A stretch of 64,000 nt of DNA from Bacteroidota bacterium. Lineage in GTDB: Bacteria > Bacteroidota > Bacteroidia > Palsa-965. Made by a program: the position numbers and the translations under genes. The notes under the pieces were generated by a model. The model ran no database searches. It saw nothing but the letters and a program-made list of their open reading frames with translations, and was not told the DNA's origin. The DNA lies in assembly GCA_020402865.1 (NCBI GenBank), contig JADBYT010000010.1, positions 124,001-188,000 of the forward strand, given 5' to 3'. Below, piece after piece: positions 7,688 to 16,085 of this stretch (position 1 is its first letter; each line of letters begins with the position of its first letter).

Positions 7688-7930
7688 TCACGAAATCGAG
7701 TTCCTGACCCGCGAAGTATATTCCCGCAACGCAGCCGGAAACGCAATTCCCCTCACTTCCATTTCTTCACGTATCCACAACACAGCCAGCACATGTGTAA
7801 GCTGTTCGCCTTCATCATCGCCGGGAACCGTAATGGCAGGCTGCTGTTCGTTGTAAAGTGCTTCTTCGGCCAGTTTCAGCTCTTCAATCGTAGCTGTTTC
7901 GGCCAGCAGTTTTATGGCGGGAATTTTCAT
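7688..7930 (-). CDS. Small conserved protein coupled to thioredoxin (DUF6952-like)
   Basis: This 80-residue acidic protein reads MKIPAIKLLAETATIEELK followed by an EEALYNEQQPAITVPGDDEGEQLTH-type centre. From memory it resembles DUF6952, a short family in Bacteroidota found beside a thioredoxin gene; the number should be confirmed. It has no membrane segment and no cysteines. It begins 4 bases after the thioredoxin stop on the same strand, so the pair form a two-gene operon. Function is unknown, perhaps a thioredoxin partner. Confidence 0.7.
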   Translation of the reverse strand: MKIPAIKLLAETATIEELKLAEEALYNEQQPAITVPGDDEGEQLTHVLAVLWIREEMEVRGIAFPAALREYTSRVRNSIS

Positions 7931-7934
7931 GTGC

Positions 7935-8261
7935 TTAGTTTTTGGCCATCAGCCGTTCAATCATGGCTTTTACGTTTTCTTCTTTCGAAGTAGCCGAACC
8001 TTCAAGTAATTCGCCCTTGTAAAACGTGGCAAAGAACGGCAGATTGTCCACTCCGGCCAGCTTGCGGGCCTGCTCGTTTTCTTCGGCATTCACATCAAGA
8101 AATGCCACAGCGGTATTAGCCTCATCGCCGGCAATACGTTTGTATTTGGGCGAAAACAGCTTGCACGAGCCACACCAGTCGGCATAATATTTTACCATTA
8201 CGCGCTCGTTGGAGGCAAGCAGTATTTGAAAATCAGTATCGGTTGAAAGTTGTACGGACAT
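7935..8261 (-). CDS. Thioredoxin family protein
   Basis: From the ATG at 8261 the product has 108 residues, the size of a classical cytoplasmic thioredoxin. The active site is WCGSC within VKYYADWCGSCKLFSP, with the cis-proline region reading VDNLPFFATF, where canonical thioredoxins have PT. An ATG 14 codons earlier would add a non-conserved tail. A TACTTTTG box on the minus strand (8282-8289) supports a start downstream of it. The CGSC dipeptide differs from CGPC and may shift the redox potential. It is co-transcribed with the small DUF6952-like gene. Confidence 0.85.
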   Translation of the reverse strand: MSVQLSTDTDFQILLASNERVMVKYYADWCGSCKLFSPKYKRIAGDEANTAVAFLDVNAEENEQARKLAGVDNLPFFATFYKGELLEGSATSKEENVKAMIERLMAKN

Positions 8262-8281
8262 AAATTTTTGAAATTGGCGTG

Positions 8282-8289
8282 CAAAAGTA
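8282..8289 (-). promoter_or_regulatory. -7 box of the thioredoxin operon
   Basis: The minus strand reads TACTTTTG, a perfect TAnnTTTG match, ending 20 nt before the ATG at 8261. A -33 TTTG at standard spacing is not evident. Confidence 0.45.
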
Positions 8290-8406
8290 ACAAAGCACTT
8301 CATTTCTTGCTGTGACTCCTGTCACTTTCTGTGCAATACATTTTTCACCAACAGCAGGTTGTACGATTGCCGCTGGCAGATTACCTTTAACCACCGTCGC
8401 TTCCCG

Positions 8407-11400
8407 ATGCTCCGCATTCTCGTTTGCTTTGCGTGTTTACTTTGTTTCCCGGCCACACCGCTGACCGGGCAGCAGTTCAATTTCCGCAACTGGTCGGTGG
8501 CCGAAGGGCTGGCACAGTCGCAGGTGTATGCACTGGCCGAAGACACGCGCGGCTACCTCTGGGCAGGCACGCGCGGCGGCGGTGTAAGCCGGTTCGACGG
8601 CATTGCGTTTACCACATTCTCCGAAGAAAACGGACTGCCCGGCAATTTTGTACGCTGCCTCACCGCCACGCCCGACGGAAAAGTATGGGCCGGCACCGAC
8701 GAAGGATTAGCCTTTTTCGACGGCACAAAATTCACACCGGTACCGCTTCCCGGTAATGCCGGATTGGTAAATGCAATTTTAGCCGACCGCACCGGACAAC
8801 TCTGGGTAGCTACCGAAGACACCGGCGTAATTGTGTTGCAGGGCAACGCCGTGATACAGCATTATCATTACAAAAAAGGATTGCCCACCGACCGCACCCA
8901 CGCGCTGTACGAAGACCCCAACGGCACCATGTGGATTGGCGCAGAAAACGCGCTCATCCGCATCAGCAACGGACAAATTTCCATTACCGATCCGCTCGAC
9001 GGGCTTCCCGAAAAAAGCATCCGCAGCATTACCGGCAACGCCAAAGGCGAAATATGGCTGGCCACCTACGGCGCGGGCATTGTACGCATTGATGCAAACA
9101 ACACGCTTACCCGATTCGATCAGCGCAGCGGACTGCCTAACAACACGGTGCACGAAATAAGCAGCGATGCCGCCGGCAACCTCTGGGCCGCCACAGCCAG
9201 CGGCGCGGCGCGCATTAGTCCAACCGACAGCGGCTACACCGCCACCACTTTCGGCGAACGCGAGGGACTTTGCAGCAATGTGGTGATGCGCATTCTTTGC
9301 GACAGCCGCGGCAATGCATGGTTTGGTACTTCGGGCGGCGGACTGTGCCGGCTCGACAGCGAACGCTTTTTGCATTTCAACGAAAAAAGCGGCGACATGG
9401 GCTCGTGGGTTTACGCCGTGCATGCCGACAGCAAAGGCAATATGTGGTTTGCAACGTCAAACGGCGGCGTAACCATGTACGACGGCACGTACTACGTAAA
9501 CTATTACCAGGGCGCAGGTTTTACCACTGCAAAAGTGCGCTGCATTTACGAAGACACTTCGGGCACCATGTGGTTTGGCACGGTGGGCGAAGGTGCGTAC
9601 TCATTCAGCAACGGCGCATTTACACACTACGACCGCAAAAGCGGACTGAGCGGAAGTTTTGTAACTGACATTCTCACCGACACCAGCGGCCACGTATGGT
9701 TCGCCACGGCGGGCGGCGGTTTGTGCCGGATGAATAAAACCACAAAGCAGTTCGAAAAAATTGACCGAAAACAAGGCGTTACAGCCGACAGGTTTCAGCA
9801 GCTTTGCCTCGATTCAAAAGGACAAATGTGGGCAGCAAGCCTTACTGAAGGCGTATATGTGTTTGCTTACGACAGCGAAAAAGTAGCCGTACAGCGGCGT
9901 ATTACCGATGCTTCGGGGCTGGCATCAAATGCGGTGCGCGCCGTGGTGCGCGATGCGCAGGGCAATATGTGGTTAGGCACAGCAGGCGGCGGAGTAAGCC
10001 GTGCAGGTAATAATGTAACCACGTTTACTAAAAAAGACGGACTTGCCTCAAACAATATTTATCTGCTTCAGCCCGACCGCAACGGCGACATCTGGGCCGG
10101 CAGCGAGCGCGGGCTGGATCGCATGCGGTTTGAGGCGGGCGGCAAACTTAAGCAGGTAAAGCACTACGGCCGCGGCGAAGGACTGGCGGGCATTGAAGTA
10201 AGTCTCAATGCATCGTGCACAGACAGCAAAGGGCAACTTTGGTTTGGCACGGTAAACGGCGCCACACGCTATAATCCCGATGCCGACAGCGACAACCGCA
10301 TTCCGCCCGCCGTGCATATTACCGGGCTGCGTTTGTTCTTCAACCCTATTCAGGAAACGCCTTACGGGCAGGGTGCAAAAAACTGGTTTGGTTTGCCCGA
10401 TTCGCTCGTGCTGCCTTACCACCAGAATGCCCTGCGTTTTGATTTCACAGCCATTGATCTGACCAATGCCGAGGGTGTGCGGTTTCGCTGGAAGCTGGAT
10501 GGTTTTGACAAGGGCTGGTCGCCCGAAAACGCCGAACGGCAGGCCACATATTCAAACCTTCCGCCGGGCGACTACGCATTTATCCTGCAGGCACGCAATG
10601 CCGACGGGTACATGAGCGGCGAACAGGTTTTCCGTTTCCGCATTACGCCGCCGTTCTGGGCCACATGGGCATTCCGCATTGCGGCTGCGGCTGCGTTGAT
10701 TTTATTAATCGTGCTTATTTTCCGCTGGCGCGTGGCCGGAATACGAAAGCGCAACGCAGCGCGCATTGAAAAGCTGAAACTCGAAAAGAGTTTGCTGGAA
10801 CTGGAGCAAAAGGCATTGCGCCTGCAAATGAATCCGCATTTTATTTTCAATGCGCTGCAATCCATCCAGGGCTTTATTGCCCGCAACGACAGTGCCGAGG
10901 CGCGGAAATACTTAGCCAAATTCGGCAAACTCATGCGCCTTACACTCGACAATTCGCGGCAGCAGTGGACGAGTGTGGAACAGGAAGCCGAACTTTTGCA
11001 GCATTACCTCACACTCGAAGCACTTTGCCTCGGCAATCGTTTTACGTTTGAGGTGGACACCGCAGGCGTGCAGCTGCCCGAAGCCACCTATTTGCCGGTC
11101 ATGCTCATACAGCCTTTTGCCGAAAATGCGGTGGTACACGGCATTCGTCATTTGCAAAGCGGCGGCAGAATTACCATTCGCTTTGTGCTCGATGAAAATC
11201 GCCTGCGGGTAAGCATTACCGATAATGGCGTGGGCCGCAAACGCGCGTCAGAACTCGAAAGCCACGAAACAAAGCAGCACGAATCGGCAGCCATGTCCAT
11301 TACCCGCGAACGGCTCAGACAACTCAACGAACCCGGCAAAGCCGAAAGCGGTTTTGAAATAAAGGATTTACCTCAGGGCACCGAAGTACTTGTAACCATT

Positions 11401-11427
11401 GGTGCAGTAAGCGTGGAAAATGAGTAA
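8407..11427 (+). CDS. Two-component regulator-propeller sensor histidine kinase (LytS-type)
   Basis: From ATG 8407 the protein has 1006 residues with a signal peptide ending near TG-QQF. Residues about 25-600 are a row of reg_prop repeats (LWAGT, MWIGA, IWLAT, MWFGT motifs), which fold as two periplasmic beta-propellers. A Y_Y_Y domain (FRWKLDGFDKGWS) follows, then one membrane helix (FRIAAAAALILLIVLIF) and a short coiled coil. The cytoplasmic His_kinase domain has the phospho-accepting His811 in MNPHFIFNALQSIQ and ends with an ATPase lid ITDNGVGRKRA. LytS-type kinases usually pair with LytTR regulators, but none is adjacent. The propeller suggests sensing of an extracellular polymer or surface signal. 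Confidence 0.9.
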   Translation: MLRILVCFACLLCFPATPLTGQQFNFRNWSVAEGLAQSQVYALAEDTRGYLWAGTRGGGVSRFDGIAFTTFSEENGLPGNFVRCLTATPDGKVWAGTDEGLAFFDGTKFTPVPLPGNAGLVNAILADRTGQLWVATEDTGVIVLQGNAVIQHYHYKKGLPTDRTHALYEDPNGTMWIGAENALIRISNGQISITDPLDGLPEKSIRSITGNAKGEIWLATYGAGIVRIDANNTLTRFDQRSGLPNNTVHEISSDAAGNLWAATASGAARISPTDSGYTATTFGEREGLCSNVVMRILCDSRGNAWFGTSGGGLCRLDSERFLHFNEKSGDMGSWVYAVHADSKGNMWFATSNGGVTMYDGTYYVNYYQGAGFTTAKVRCIYEDTSGTMWFGTVGEGAYSFSNGAFTHYDRKSGLSGSFVTDILTDTSGHVWFATAGGGLCRMNKTTKQFEKIDRKQGVTADRFQQLCLDSKGQMWAASLTEGVYVFAYDSEKVAVQRRITDASGLASNAVRAVVRDAQGNMWLGTAGGGVSRAGNNVTTFTKKDGLASNNIYLLQPDRNGDIWAGSERGLDRMRFEAGGKLKQVKHYGRGEGLAGIEVSLNASCTDSKGQLWFGTVNGATRYNPDADSDNRIPPAVHITGLRLFFNPIQETPYGQGAKNWFGLPDSLVLPYHQNALRFDFTAIDLTNAEGVRFRWKLDGFDKGWSPENAERQATYSNLPPGDYAFILQARNADGYMSGEQVFRFRITPPFWATWAFRIAAAAALILLIVLIFRWRVAGIRKRNAARIEKLKLEKSLLELEQKALRLQMNPHFIFNALQSIQGFIARNDSAEARKYLAKFGKLMRLTLDNSRQQWTSVEQEAELLQHYLTLEALCLGNRFTFEVDTAGVQLPEATYLPVMLIQPFAENAVVHGIRHLQSGGRITIRFVLDENRLRVSITDNGVGRKRASELESHETKQHESAAMSITRERLRQLNEPGKAESGFEIKDLPQGTEVLVTIGAVSVENE

Positions 11428-11504
11428 GCTGAAAAGGGAATTTCCTGAAAAATGAGGAGCGGAACTGCGGTGCAATAAAACAACACCTGCTCCGGTGCTT
11501 CTAA

Positions 11505-11550
11505 TATGCCGCCGGCATGCTTCAAAAAACACTTTTCCGCAGGCGGCATA
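11505..11550. repeat. Nine-base inverted repeat between convergent genes
   Basis: TATGCCGCC (11505-11513) and GGCGGCATA (11542-11550) are perfect inverted repeats with a 28-nt loop. It lies between the 3' ends of the sensor kinase and the YD-like gene and may end transcription from either side. There is no clear T-run. Confidence 0.4.
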
Positions 11551-11604
11551 AAACGTGCTCCCCGGGCTATACATTCAGCTCACCTGTGTTCCAAAAAACA
11601 AAAC

Positions 11605-12555
11605 TCAGTAATACTCAAGCTCCGAAAACTGAATGTAGGCGCCACCCGTAGCCGAGCGGTAAGAAAGTAATTCCACGTAATGCGCTGCATTGAACCGGCG
11701 GTTTACCTTGAGCAGGATTTTATCTTTCTGCCGGCGCTCTTCTTCCAGAATACGGTCGTATTCATCGCGCACGTAGTAAAACTCCATGTTCTCGGCCGCA
11801 TTAACCGACTCTACGCGTTCTTCAATTACCTGTCCTTCTTCGTTATAAACCGCGTAAATAATTTCAATAGTTTTCCCGGCGCGGTTGCTGGATACCTGTG
11901 CAATCTGATCCTCGCGTGAACGGGCATCGTAAAAATCTGTTTTACGCATCGTATCGTAAACCAGATCGCGGGCTGTAATTTGTTTCAGACGGGGTGTTAC
12001 TTTACCATCTTCCCCGGTAAACGCTTCATACACGCTTTCTTCTTCGTGCGCGGGTTTATTGTCTTCGTCGTACTTCACTAATTTCAGCACTTTATCCGGA
12101 AACTCGGTGCTGTATTCGTATGTTTCGCGTTCAGAAAGTTCGCCGTCGTCGTCTTCGGTAATAATTTCAACAAGCCGTTCCTTCTCATCATACACAAAGC
12201 GGCGAACAATCGGGAAGCCTTCTTCAAACATTTGCCGTTCTTCGGTTACCAGTCCTTTCTCGTTGTAAGCATAGGTAATGTTTTCGGCCTGAAAACCGTC
12301 AGAAAAAAGTTCGTGGTGAATGAGTTCACCTTTCTCGTTGTACTGATTGCGTATTTCCTGAATCACATTCCCGCTGTCGTCAAGTTCTTTTTCAGTCACA
12401 ACTTTCCCGTCGGGCGTGTAGGTGATTTCATTTACCAGATAAAATTCATCGCGGTTCAGGCTGTCCAGCTGAAGATCATCACTGTATTCCAGCTCATGAT
12501 TGCGGTAAATGCGATGAATTTTGGCGGGTTTTCTTTTGGGTGCTTCTTTTTCCAT
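11605..12555 (-). CDS. Hypothetical protein with YD/RHS-like repeat pattern
   Basis: This 316-residue, strongly acidic protein has no signal peptide or membrane segment. Much of it is built from repeated strands of the form YNEKG-x-hydrophobic-EE (QYNEKGELIHHE, AYNEKGLVTEER, VYDEKERLVEI, VYNEEGQVIEER). This resembles the YD repeats of RHS proteins and the MORN-like repeats of Bacteroidota. RHS proteins are usually far larger and secreted, so this looks like a small intracellular relative. The start lies 20 bases from the MITE-like element, which may influence its promoter. I cannot assign a function. Confidence 0.65.
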   Translation of the reverse strand: MEKEAPKRKPAKIHRIYRNHELEYSDDLQLDSLNRDEFYLVNEITYTPDGKVVTEKELDDSGNVIQEIRNQYNEKGELIHHELFSDGFQAENITYAYNEKGLVTEERQMFEEGFPIVRRFVYDEKERLVEIITEDDDGELSERETYEYSTEFPDKVLKLVKYDEDNKPAHEEESVYEAFTGEDGKVTPRLKQITARDLVYDTMRKTDFYDARSREDQIAQVSSNRAGKTIEIIYAVYNEEGQVIEERVESVNAAENMEFYYVRDEYDRILEEERRQKDKILLKVNRRFNAAHYVELLSYRSATGGAYIQFSELEYY

Positions 12556-12574
12556 ACGGGCAGAATCAGTAATA

Positions 12575-12736
12575 GAGGCTGTTCAAATTTTGTTTTTGAG
12601 ATTTGTTATGCGTGCAGTTTTTCTCAGACAAGGCGCTTTTGGCAGGCGATACTTAGAAAGTATCGACAAGAAATGCAACGCAGGATGGGGAAAAATTCAC
12701 CATAACAAAGCCGAAGGATGAAATTTGTACAACCTC
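12575..12736. mobile_element. 162-bp MITE-like palindromic element
   Basis: The ends GAGGCTGTTCAAATTT (12575-12590) and its near-complement at 12721-12736 match at 14 of 16 bases. Inside them TTTGTTATG (12602-12610) pairs with CATAACAAA (12701-12709), and a central hairpin CGATACTT-AGA-AAGTATCG (12647-12665) sits at the exact midpoint. The whole element is thus one long imperfect palindrome with no coding capacity. GAGGCTGT ends are common on insertion sequences of Bacteroidota, so it is probably a non-autonomous derivative. No clear target duplication was seen. Confidence 0.65.
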
Positions 12737-12850
12737 ATTTTGCCCAAAGATAATGAACCGTCCTTCCCGTTCCCCGTTCCGTTCGTCCCATTTTTTAATT
12801 CCCGGGCAATAATTTTGGCTTAATTTGGGCCGAATTAAAAACTCACCTTG

Positions 12851-14989
12851 ATGACCATACGTTTTGTTCTGCCTGCCAGTCTGCTTATTCTGGCAGCTTC
12901 CTGCGGCGATAAAAAGCCCGACACGTCCGAAAACAAGCCGGTAGCCCTCACCTACCCTAAAACGCGCAAAGTGGATACTGTGCATACTTACTTTGGCGTG
13001 AAGGTGAACGACCCGTACAACTGGCTCGAAAACGACACCAGTGCCGAAACCGGTGCCTGGGTTGACGAACAGAATAAACTCACATTCGATTATCTCTCGA
13101 AACTTCCCTCGCGCGAGAAAATAAAAAACCGCCTGCGCGAAATCTGGAATTTCGAGAAAATGAGTGCGCCCTACCGCAAAGGCAACCGCTACTTCTTCTC
13201 GCGCAACAACGGCATGCAGAATCAGTCGGTGCTGTTTATGAAAGATGGCCTCAACGCACCCGAAAAACAGATTATTGACCCGAATACACTTTCGAAAGAC
13301 GGAACCGTTTCGCTCACCGGCACCAGCGTATCGAAAGACGGGAAATATATGGCCTACAGCATAAGCCGGGGAGGTTCGGACTGGAATGAGTTTTATGTGC
13401 TTGACATTGCCACAGGCAAGCCACTGAGCGATGAAATAAAATGGTCGAAATTTTCCGGTGCTTCGTGGAAAGGCAATGGCTTTTTCTATGGCCGTTATGA
13501 TGCGCCCGGCGGCAGCGAACTTTCAGCCAGAAACGAAAAGCAGAAACTCTATTACCATACCGTGGGCGAACCGCAAAGCAAAGATGTGCTGGTGTATAAA
13601 GACGATGCGCATCCCAACCGCAGCTTTGGCGCACAGGTTTCTGACGATGAACGCTGGCTCATTGTTTACACCTATCAGTCAACAAGCGGAAACGGCCTGC
13701 TCATTAAAGATCTCACACAGCCCAATGCGCAGTTTAAATCCATTGTTGACATCAAAACCGACAAAGACCCCGACTACTCGGTGGTTGATGTGCGCGGCCG
13801 CAACCTCATTGTGCTTACCAACAACGGCGCACCGCGTTTCAAGCTGGTATCAATAAACATCGACAATCCGGCCCCTTCGGCCTGGACCACCATTATTCCG
13901 CAAAGCGATAACCTGCTTGAAAGCGTATCGCTTGCCGGCGATAAATACATTGCACAGCATCTGGTGGAAGTAAAATCGAAACTCACCATTTGCGACAGCA
14001 CCGGTAAAGCTGTGGGCGAAATGCCCATTCCCGAAATGTGCGATGTGGGCGAGATCAACGGCCACCGCAAAGACAGCCTGGTGTTTTTCACCGTATCACG
14101 CTTTACCGCGCCGCCAAGCATTTTCAAATACAACCTGCTTACCAATACCACCACGCTTTACAGCCAGCCCCAAATTAATTTCGACAGCGAGGCTTACGAA
14201 ACCAAGCAGGTGAAGTACAAGAGCAAAGACGGCACACTGGTGCCCATGTTCATTACACATAAAAAGGGCTTGAAACTCGACGGCAGCAATCCCTGCTTCA
14301 TGTTTGGCTACGGCGGCTTCTCGTCGCACTACGGCCCGGAGTTTCGTATTGACCGCGCCGTGTTTCTCGAAGCAGGCGGTGTGTATGCGGTGGCCGGCAT
14401 ACGCGGAGGCAATGAATACGGCGAAGAATGGCACGAAGCCGGCATCCTGTGCAAAAAGCAAAACGTATTTGACGATTTCATTGCCGGTGGCGAATACCTC
14501 ATTGCGCAGGGATACACCAGCAAGGAAAAATTAGCCGTGCAGGGACGCTCAAACGGCGGACTGCTTATTGGCGCGGTAATGACGCAACGCCCTGATTTGT
14601 TTAAAGTGTGTATCCCGATGGTGGGCGTGCTTGACATGCTTCGCTACCATCAGTTTACCATTGGCCGCTACTGGGCCAGCGATTACGGCCTGAGCGAGAA
14701 AGAAGAAGAATTCAAATGCCTTTACAAATACTCGCCGCTGCATAATGTAAAGCCGGCCAGCTATCCCGCCACACTCATCACCACCGGCGATCACGATGAC
14801 CGTGTGGTGCCCGCACACTCGTTTAAATTTGCCGCCACGCTGCAGGAAAACCAGCAAGGCACAAACCCGGTGCTCATCCGCATCGACAAAAATGCCGGAC
14901 ACGGTTCGGGCAAACCTACCGAAAAGCAGATTGAAGAAGCCGCTGATATCTGGGCCTTTGTGTTTGGCAATCTGGGAATGACGTACTAA
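12851..14989 (+). CDS. Prolyl oligopeptidase family lipoprotein (S9A)
   Basis: From ATG 12851 (a TTG lies one codon earlier) the product has 712 residues. The lipoprotein signal ends LAASC, so it is exported and lipid-anchored. The N-terminal YPKTRKVDTVHTYFGVKVNDPYNWLE stretch is split by positions typical of the S9A family, then a propeller domain runs to about residue 430. The hydrolase domain carries Ser567 in GRSNGG, Asp649 in GDHDDRVVP and His684 in AGHGSG, a complete triad. It should cut short peptides after proline in the periplasm. It stands alone and ends at a bidirectional terminator shared with the toxin-like gene. Confidence 0.92.
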   Translation: MTIRFVLPASLLILAASCGDKKPDTSENKPVALTYPKTRKVDTVHTYFGVKVNDPYNWLENDTSAETGAWVDEQNKLTFDYLSKLPSREKIKNRLREIWNFEKMSAPYRKGNRYFFSRNNGMQNQSVLFMKDGLNAPEKQIIDPNTLSKDGTVSLTGTSVSKDGKYMAYSISRGGSDWNEFYVLDIATGKPLSDEIKWSKFSGASWKGNGFFYGRYDAPGGSELSARNEKQKLYYHTVGEPQSKDVLVYKDDAHPNRSFGAQVSDDERWLIVYTYQSTSGNGLLIKDLTQPNAQFKSIVDIKTDKDPDYSVVDVRGRNLIVLTNNGAPRFKLVSINIDNPAPSAWTTIIPQSDNLLESVSLAGDKYIAQHLVEVKSKLTICDSTGKAVGEMPIPEMCDVGEINGHRKDSLVFFTVSRFTAPPSIFKYNLLTNTTTLYSQPQINFDSEAYETKQVKYKSKDGTLVPMFITHKKGLKLDGSNPCFMFGYGGFSSHYGPEFRIDRAVFLEAGGVYAVAGIRGGNEYGEEWHEAGILCKKQNVFDDFIAGGEYLIAQGYTSKEKLAVQGRSNGGLLIGAVMTQRPDLFKVCIPMVGVLDMLRYHQFTIGRYWASDYGLSEKEEEFKCLYKYSPLHNVKPASYPATLITTGDHDDRVVPAHSFKFAATLQENQQGTNPVLIRIDKNAGHGSGKPTEKQIEEAADIWAFVFGNLGMTY

Positions 14990-15010
14990 GATTGATTTTG
15001 GTTAAAACTG

Positions 15011-15042
15011 AAAACGCCGGAAATTTACATCCGGCGTTTTTT
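15011..15042. terminator. Bidirectional terminator between peptidase and toxin-like genes
   Basis: AAAACGCCGG (15011-15020) and CCGGCGTTTT (15031-15040) form a 10-bp stem with a 10-nt loop and a T-run on the plus strand. It lies between convergent genes and can serve both. Confidence 0.85.
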
Positions 15043-15811
15043 ATGTCAATTTCCTGACCACATAGTGCCAAAACCATTCAGGAAAGAAGTCTGATTTCAG
15101 TTCGAGAAACTGGTCTTCGCGCATTTCAGCAATCAGTTTCATGGAGCCTGAAACTTCTGAATTATCAAGCAGCCATGCTCGTGTTGAAACAGCCATTGCA
15201 TCAGACAAAAGTGCTAATGACCGATAATAGCGTGATTCAATTTTGTCTTCATCAACCGAATGTCCGTTTTGCAAAACACGTAAACGCACACGGTCTTTCT
15301 GAATTTTCACACTATCAGTAGTGACATAATAAAGATAAACTCTATAGCCCATTGTCTGCGCTTTTCTCATCCAGTCAATCTTTGACGGGTGAGACATTAC
15401 AGTTTCAAAGGCAATGGATTTATTTTGTTGCAAAAGCGATTCCCGAATAAATTCGGCAATCATTGAAGCGTGATATGCATCCGTTACTGCTCTATCAACT
15501 ACATAAAGTACGTTATCCTGTATTTGGAATCTGTTTATCTCAAATTTGCGGGAAAGTTGACTGACAAAACGGGTAAACATTTCCTGTAAAACCACAAGCT
15601 CATATTGTAAAAAACTGAGCTTAAACTCGTTGTTCAGTTCGCGCTGAATTTCATCAGCATTCACCCACACACCAATTTTACTGCCCAGATACAGCTTTAC
15701 CTCATGATACAGCGTAGATTTACCCGAACCATTTGGGTCAGCAAAAATGCGGAGTCTTTTTACAGCTGGCTTTTCGGTAAACAGTGCCTTTTTTTTGAGT
15801 TTGAACGTCAA
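15041..15811 (-). CDS. Zeta-toxin-like P-loop kinase
   Basis: The 256-residue protein has a P-loop near the N-terminus reading FADPNGSGKSTL. It has an invariant-type Asp in VNADEIQREL, a FETVMSHPSKIDWM block, and the RLRVLQNGHSVDEDKIESRYYRSL segment that matches zeta-like ABC-type ATPases (RV..GGH.V....I..RY). Zeta toxins phosphorylate UDP-N-acetylglucosamine and block wall synthesis. The canonical first Gly of AGPNGSGKS is Asp here, which may weaken nucleotide binding. The start appears to be TTG at 15811, one base after the upstream stop; no ATG exists before residue 71. Pairing with the small basic gene upstream suggests a toxin-antitoxin unit. Confidence 0.72.
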   Translation of the reverse strand: MTFKLKKKALFTEKPAVKRLRIFADPNGSGKSTLYHEVKLYLGSKIGVWVNADEIQRELNNEFKLSFLQYELVVLQEMFTRFVSQLSRKFEINRFQIQDNVLYVVDRAVTDAYHASMIAEFIRESLLQQNKSIAFETVMSHPSKIDWMRKAQTMGYRVYLYYVTTDSVKIQKDRVRLRVLQNGHSVDEDKIESRYYRSLALLSDAMAVSTRAWLLDNSEVSGSMKLIAEMREDQFLELKSDFFPEWFWHYVVRKLT

Positions 15812-15812
15812 C

Positions 15813-16067
15813 TTATTTCAACTTTAGTTTAAGCACATCGCCTTTTTTCAGTTTGATATGCTCTTCGGCCAACGACTCATTTTCTTCCAGCACTTCAAGA
15901 GAACCATCCGGATTACGTTTCATCAGTTTACCTTTTCTGATAAAGAGTACAGATTCACCTGACTCAAAAGCCTTCTGAACCGCTTTTCTGGATGCTTTTG
16001 AAGCCAGTCCTTCGAGCAGTTTTGTAGTAAGTTTACCGCCCACACCGCTACCTTTTTTCTTTTTCAT
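15813..16067 (-). CDS. Small basic protein, putative partner/antitoxin of the zeta-like kinase
   Basis: From ATG 16067 the product has 84 residues; a TTG six codons earlier is less likely. It is lysine-rich with a helical centre (LLEGLASKASRKAVQKAFESG) and a strand-rich end finishing in HIKLKKGDVLKLKLK. No named antitoxin family is recognised. The toxin-like gene starts one base after its TAA, the small-gene-first arrangement of many toxin-antitoxin pairs. The antitoxin call rests on this context only. Confidence 0.55.
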   Translation of the reverse strand: MKKKKGSGVGGKLTTKLLEGLASKASRKAVQKAFESGESVLFIRKGKLMKRNPDGSLEVLEENESLAEEHIKLKKGDVLKLKLK

Positions 16068-16085
16068 CACCCTAAATTTACTCAA

